Made by a program: the position numbers and the translations under genes. This document shows, piece by piece, positions 44,403-47,954 of a DNA stretch of 47,954 nt. Positions within the stretch are counted from its first letter, which is position 1. Each line of letters begins with the position of its first letter. Under the pieces are notes generated by a model. That model had not been told where the DNA came from. It made no database searches and was given only the letters and a program-made list of their open reading frames with translations. Source of the stretch: JAPHTQ01 sp050299175 (GTDB lineage: Bacteria > Pseudomonadota > Gammaproteobacteria > Thiohalomonadales > Thiohalomonadaceae). Location of the stretch: positions 1 through 47,954 of the forward strand of contig JBNKVM010000008.1 of NCBI GenBank assembly GCA_050299175.1, given 5' to 3'.

Positions 44403-44545
44403 AGAAGTGACTTCAGAATTAGAGCTCGTGTACTGAGACAAGGCGCGAAGTCTGCGAGGAGCGGAGTTTACCGGTAGTAAATGAGTACTGCAGCAGACTT
44501 TGCAACACCGTATCAGGATACGAGAACAATTCTGAAGTTGCTTCT
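44403..44545. repeat. Palindromic dispersed element, copy B
   Basis: Nested inverted repeats: outer arms 44403-44420 and 44528-44545 pair over all 18 positions (two as G-T wobbles); middle GCGAAGTCTGC (44445-44455) with GCAGACTTTGC (44493-44503), one wobble; inner TTTAC (44467-44471) with GTAAA (44477-44481). GAGACAAGGC (44435-44444), AGCGGAGTTTAC (44460-44471), TAGTAAATGAG (44475-44485) and AACACCGTATC (44504-44514) are identical to copy A. It lies in the 334-base region between divergent mtnA and the porin gene, which otherwise holds only a CCCCTG/CAGGGG hairpin at 44564-44580. Confidence 0.85.
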
Positions 44546-44657
44546 AGTCATAAAACCTTCATCCCCCTGTAACCCAGGGGCAATAGCGCTGTAACAAAGC
44601 GTTGCAAGACTGTGCCCGCTTTTTGGATATCCACATAAACCATGTAGGAGAGTACAG

Positions 44658-45641
44658 ATGCAACACAAGCAAACCCTGATTGCTGCAGCAATCACCGCGG
44701 CCCTGGCCGTTTCCGCCAACGCTTCTGCCGAAGCGACCGTTTACGGCAAGATCCACACTTCAGTCGCTTCTGTTTCCCAGGACGTTGCTGGCACCAAGAA
44801 CAGCGCCACCCAAATCAAGAGCAACGCTTCCCGCCTGGGCTTCAAGGCCAGCACCGACGTTGGTAACGGTCTGAGCTTCATCGGTCAACTGGAAATGGAA
44901 ATCGACTACGCAGGCGATGCCACCAAGTCCAGCGCCGACATGATCAAAGCACGCAACACCTTCGTCGGTGTAAAAGGTGGTTTCGGTACCGTGCTGGCCG
45001 GTGTGCACGACACCCCGCACAAAATGTCCACCGCCAAGCTGGACCCGTTTGCTGATACCTATGCCGACTACAACAACATCATCACCGTTGACCATCGTTT
45101 GGGCAATGTCATCGCCTACGTTAACCAGTTCGACAGCGTTGGCTTCGCCGCCGCTTACTATGCTGGTGACGACTCTGTAACCGGTGAAAACACCGGCGCT
45201 GCCAACAGCGTCATGGTCAACTACGACCAGGGTCCGCTGTACCTGGCTGGTGCGGTTGAAAACTACTCCGACACCGTTGCCGGTGATGTGAAAACCGCTG
45301 CCAAATTCGGCGCTGGTTATACCTTCGGTCCGGCTACCATTGGTCTGGTTTATGAGACCCTGGCTATGGACACCATTGATGACCAAACCGAGACCTACGT
45401 CAGCCTGAAGTACAAGACTGGTGGTTCCGCCACCATCAAGGCAGCCTACGGCATGCGTGATGATGGCGTTTCCAGTACCGACGACGAAGTGATGTCGATG
45501 ATCGGCGTTGACTTCAAAATGGACAAAAAAGCCAGCATCTACGCTCTCTATGCCAACGGCACCGATGGCGGCCTGGCCAACAAAGGCAAACTGGCTGGCG
45601 ACGCTTCCGCCCTGGCAGTAGGTCTGGTCTACAAGTTCTAA
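44658..45641 (+). CDS. Gram-negative porin
   Basis: This is an outer-membrane beta-barrel. The 327-residue product starts with a signal peptide (MQHKQTLIAAAITAALAVSA, cleavage after NASA near residue 24). The mature protein opens with EATVYGKIHTSVASV, contains NASRLGFKASTDVGNGLSFI and GGFGTVLAGVHDTPHKM, which are typical of the OmpC/Porin_4 type, and ends in ALAVGLVYKF with the C-terminal Phe signal for barrel assembly. Length suggests 16 strands and a trimeric general porin; substrate preference cannot be read. GTAGGAG lies upstream. It is the only plus-strand gene between mtnA and mtaD and has its own terminator, so it is probably monocistronic. Confidence 0.93.
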   Translation: MQHKQTLIAAAITAALAVSANASAEATVYGKIHTSVASVSQDVAGTKNSATQIKSNASRLGFKASTDVGNGLSFIGQLEMEIDYAGDATKSSADMIKARNTFVGVKGGFGTVLAGVHDTPHKMSTAKLDPFADTYADYNNIITVDHRLGNVIAYVNQFDSVGFAAAYYAGDDSVTGENTGAANSVMVNYDQGPLYLAGAVENYSDTVAGDVKTAAKFGAGYTFGPATIGLVYETLAMDTIDDQTETYVSLKYKTGGSATIKAAYGMRDDGVSSTDDEVMSMIGVDFKMDKKASIYALYANGTDGGLANKGKLAGDASALAVGLVYKF

Positions 45642-45716
45642 GTCTCCCTCATCAAGGACCGTTTTTGGCAGGGATGCCTTTGCAAGAAGTGAATACCACC
45701 TCCTAGTGGCGAATTT

Positions 45717-45741
45717 AAAGGTGCATGACGCACCTTTTTTT
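45717..45741 (+). terminator. Porin gene terminator
   Basis: AAAGGTGC (45717-45724), loop ATGAC, GCACCTTT (45730-45737), followed by a T-run to 45741. It lies 75 bases after the porin stop codon. Confidence 0.9.
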
Positions 45742-45790
45742 CGTTTAGCTGCGCTTGTGGTCGACACAGGGTTTAATTACTCTTGGGCGC

Positions 45791-47110
45791 ATGAAAAACG
45801 TCGACACCCTCATTCATGCCCGCTGGATCGTTCCGGTTGAACCTGCCGGAGTGGTACTGGAGAACCATGCCATCGCGATCAAGGATGGCCACATCGTCGA
45901 ACTGTTACCGAGCGATAAAGCACGTGAAAGCTACACGGCCGAAGTCGAGTTCGAACAGAACGAACATATCCTGATCCCCGGATTGATTAACGCTCATACC
46001 CACGCGGCAATGAGTTTGATGCGTGGTCTGGCCGATGACCTGCCGTTGATGACCTGGCTGCAGGAGCACATCTGGCCCGCCGAGGCTAAATGGGTGAATC
46101 CCGAATTTGTACGCGACGGTACACGCTTGGCGATGGCGGAGATGCTGCGCGGCGGCACCACCTGTTTCAACGATATGTACTTCTTCGCCGACGAGGCCGC
46201 CCGTGTCGCGGAGCAAGCAGGGATGCGCGCGGTGATCGGCCTCATCGTCATCGACTTCCCCACCGCCTGGGCACAGAACGCCGACGAATACATCACTAAA
46301 GGCAATGCCCTGCACGATTTGGTCAAACACTCACCGCTGATCACCACCGCCTTTGCCCCGCACGCCCCCTACACCGTCGCCGACGAGCCGTTGCAGAAGG
46401 TGTTGATGTACGCGGAGGAGTTGCAGATCCCGATCCATATGCATGTACATGAGACGGCGCATGAGGTTGGCGAGAGCGAACAGCAACTGGGCAAACGCCC
46501 GCTGGCACGTCTCGCCGAGCTGGGTCTGGTCGGTCCGCAACTGGCGGCGGTACACATGACCCAACTGAGCGACGAAGAGATCGCTGCCCACGCCGCGGCC
46601 AATGCCTACGTCATCCACTGCCCCGAATCGAACCTGAAACTGGCCAGCGGCTTCTGCCCGGTACAGAAATTGATCAATGCCGGGGTCAACGTCGCCCTCG
46701 GCACCGACGGCGCCGCCAGCAACAACGATCTCGACATGTTCTCCGAGATGCGCACCGCCGCGCTGCTAGCCAAGGGCGTTGCCGGTGACGCCAGCGCCCT
46801 GCCCGCGGAGAAGGCGCTGGAGATGGCGACCCTCAACGGCGCCCGCGCCCTGGGACTGGAGTCGGTCTGCGGCTCGTTGGTCGCGGGCAAGGCGGCGGAC
46901 ATCGTCGCAGTGAAGATGGATGATCTGGAGACCCAACCGCTGTACCATGCGGTCTCCCAACTGGTCTACGCCACCGGGCGCGACAAGGTGAGCGATGTCT
47001 GGGTTGCCGGGCGTCATCTGCTCAAGGAGCGCCGCCTGACCACCCTGGACGAAGGCGAAATCCTTGCCGCCGCCAAACAGTGGCAGACCAGACTCATCGA
47101 ACAGTCGTAG
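45791..47110 (+). CDS. mtaD: Methylthioadenosine/SAH deaminase
   Basis: This is an amidohydrolase that deaminates 5'-methylthioadenosine or S-adenosylhomocysteine. I start at the ATG at 45791 (MKNVDTLIHARWIVP), giving 439 residues; the upstream extension starts at GTG and overlaps non-coding sequence. Metal-binding and substrate motifs: PGLINAHTHAAMSLMRGLAD, MHVHETAHEVGES, HCPESNLKLASGFCP and LGTDGAASNNDLDMFSEMR. In Pseudomonas the MTA deaminase feeds a route ending at MtnA, so the nearby mtnA supports this substrate. The gene ends 10 bases before ubiG. Confidence 0.93.
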   Translation: MKNVDTLIHARWIVPVEPAGVVLENHAIAIKDGHIVELLPSDKARESYTAEVEFEQNEHILIPGLINAHTHAAMSLMRGLADDLPLMTWLQEHIWPAEAKWVNPEFVRDGTRLAMAEMLRGGTTCFNDMYFFADEAARVAEQAGMRAVIGLIVIDFPTAWAQNADEYITKGNALHDLVKHSPLITTAFAPHAPYTVADEPLQKVLMYAEELQIPIHMHVHETAHEVGESEQQLGKRPLARLAELGLVGPQLAAVHMTQLSDEEIAAHAAANAYVIHCPESNLKLASGFCPVQKLINAGVNVALGTDGAASNNDLDMFSEMRTAALLAKGVAGDASALPAEKALEMATLNGARALGLESVCGSLVAGKAADIVAVKMDDLETQPLYHAVSQLVYATGRDKVSDVWVAGRHLLKERRLTTLDEGEILAAAKQWQTRLIEQS

Positions 47111-47120
47111 CAGGTAGAGC

Positions 47121-47834
47121 ATGAGCGCAGCCAAAAAACAGCACAACGTCGATCACGCCGAAGTCGGTAAATTCGAAGAACTCGCCTCCCGCTGGTGGGA
47201 CCCGCACAGCGAGTTCAAACCGCTGCACGAGATCAATCCCCTTCGCCTGAACTATATCGATCAGCGTGTTGATCTCAACGGCAAGAAGGTGCTCGACGTC
47301 GGCTGCGGCGGAGGTATTCTCGCCGAAAGCATGGCCCAGCGCGATGCCACAGTGATGGGTATCGATATGGGAGAAGCGCCATTGGAAGTGGCCAAACTGC
47401 ACAAACTCGAATCCGGTGTCGAAGTTGAATATCGCCGTATCACCGCCGAAGAGCTGGCCGACGAGATGCCCGGCAGTTTTGATGTGGTCACCTGCATGGA
47501 GATGCTGGAGCACGTGCCCGATCCCGGTTCGGTGATCGCCGCCTGTGCCCGCCTCGCCAAACCTGGCGGTCAGCTCTTCTTCTCCACCATCAACCGTAAT
47601 CCCAAGTCTTACCTCTTTGCCATCGTCGGCGCCGAGTATGTACTCCGCCTGTTACCCCGCGGTACCCACGACTTCGCCAAGTTCATCCGCCCCTCGGAAC
47701 TGGAAGCATGGACCCGCGCCGCGGAGCTGGATCTGAAGGAACTGACCGGCATGAGCTACAACCCCTTCAGCAAGGAGTACAGTCTGGGCGACGATCTCGA
47801 CGTCAACTATATGGCGTATTGCGTGAGAGCGTGA
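47121..47834 (+). CDS. ubiG: Ubiquinone O-methyltransferase UbiG
   Basis: UbiG performs both O-methylations in ubiquinone synthesis using SAM. The 237-residue protein has VDHAEVGKFEELASRWWDPH, PLRLNYIDQRVDLNGKKVLD, the SAM loop VLDVGCGGGILAESMA, VTCMEMLEHVPDP and FFSTINRNPKSYLFAIVGAE, all typical. The SAH it releases could be handled by MtaD next door. Its last codons (VRA and stop, 47823-47834) are already part of the 8-bp tandem repeat that fills the rest of the window, so the C-terminus was probably remodelled by the array. Confidence 0.97.
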   Translation: MSAAKKQHNVDHAEVGKFEELASRWWDPHSEFKPLHEINPLRLNYIDQRVDLNGKKVLDVGCGGGILAESMAQRDATVMGIDMGEAPLEVAKLHKLESGVEVEYRRITAEELADEMPGSFDVVTCMEMLEHVPDPGSVIAACARLAKPGGQLFFSTINRNPKSYLFAIVGAEYVLRLLPRGTHDFAKFIRPSELEAWTRAAELDLKELTGMSYNPFSKEYSLGDDLDVNYMAYCVRA

Positions 47835-47950
47835 GGGCGTGAGGGCGTGAGGGCGTGAGGGCGTGAGGGCGTGAGGGCGTGAGGGCGTGAGGGCGTGAGG
47901 GCGTGAGGGCGTGAGGGCGTGAGGGCGTGAGGGCGTGAGGGCGTGAGGGA
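47823..47950. repeat. 8-bp tandem repeat array, 16 units
   Basis: Fourteen perfect copies of GTGAGGGC (47831-47942) are preceded by GTGAGAGC (47823-47830) and followed by GTGAGGGA (47943-47950). The array provides the ubiG stop codon in its second unit and extends almost to the window end. On the plus strand it has TGA stops in all three frames; on the minus strand it has no stop in any frame and would encode a repeating octapeptide ALTPSRPH. Confidence 0.95.
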
Positions 47951-47954
47951 TGGT

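Noticed and set aside
47823..47950. CRISPR array
   Set aside because: The repeats are 8 bases with no spacers and no cas genes nearby; it is a simple tandem repeat.

Overview
This window reads as a chromosomal segment of a gammaproteobacterium with a moderately high G+C content. Almost all of it is dense, single-copy core genome. Gene content and order (cysG-serS-crcB-rarA-lolA-ftsK; trxB-aat-bpt-infA-clpA-clpS-cspD-icd; rluE-nudJ-mnmA-hflD; pyrF-lapB-lapA-ihfB-rpsA-cmk-aroA-tyrA-hisC-pheA-serA-serC-gyrA; mtnA-mtaD-ubiG) resemble blocks known from Pseudomonas and, in part, E. coli. The tyrA and aroA genes are not fused, lapAB-pyrF sits next to ihfB, and the DAHP synthase carries an N-terminal ferredoxin-like domain, so Pseudomonas itself is unlikely. 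A Chromatiales-like or related environmental gammaproteobacterium is possible, but I cannot assign it with confidence.

Layout: 1-680 is the only clearly accessory stretch. It holds the start of an AT-rich DUF4238-type gene running off the left edge, then about 450 bases of repeat-rich non-coding DNA. From 681 to 13085 nearly all genes are on the minus strand: siroheme synthesis (cysG), seryl-tRNA synthetase, a fluoride module (crcB and DUF190), a GGDEF-EAL protein, rarA, lolA, ftsK and alanine dehydrogenase. An exported rhodanese gene is on the plus strand between serS and cysG. From 13203 to 19605 the plus strand carries trxB, a lipoteichoic-acid-synthase-like membrane sulfatase coupled to it, a COG3146 acyltransferase, aat, bpt, a small unknown gene and infA. 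clpA and clpS (minus), cspD (plus) and icd (minus) follow, so an N-degron pathway (Aat, Bpt, ClpS, ClpA) lies within about 5 kb. Then rluE-nudJ-mnmA-hflD (plus).

From 26940 to 44323 the minus strand carries comEA, pyrF, the LPS regulators lapA and lapB, ihfB, rpsA, cmk, then a long aromatic and serine biosynthesis cluster (aroA, tyrA, DAHP synthase, hisC, pheA, serA, serC), gyrA and mtnA. A plus-strand porin splits mtnA from mtaD and ubiG.

No mobile element, prophage, CRISPR, tRNA or rRNA was recognised. The least ordinary signals are non-coding. A dispersed palindromic element is present in two copies (28075-28198 and 44403-44545) whose stem sequences differ but stay self-complementary while the unpaired segments are conserved. 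A 16-unit, 8-bp tandem array (47823-47950) starts inside the last codons of ubiG. A perfect 11-bp hairpin lies between serC and serA. CRP-like operators lie in front of the rhodanese gene and the small unknown gene.
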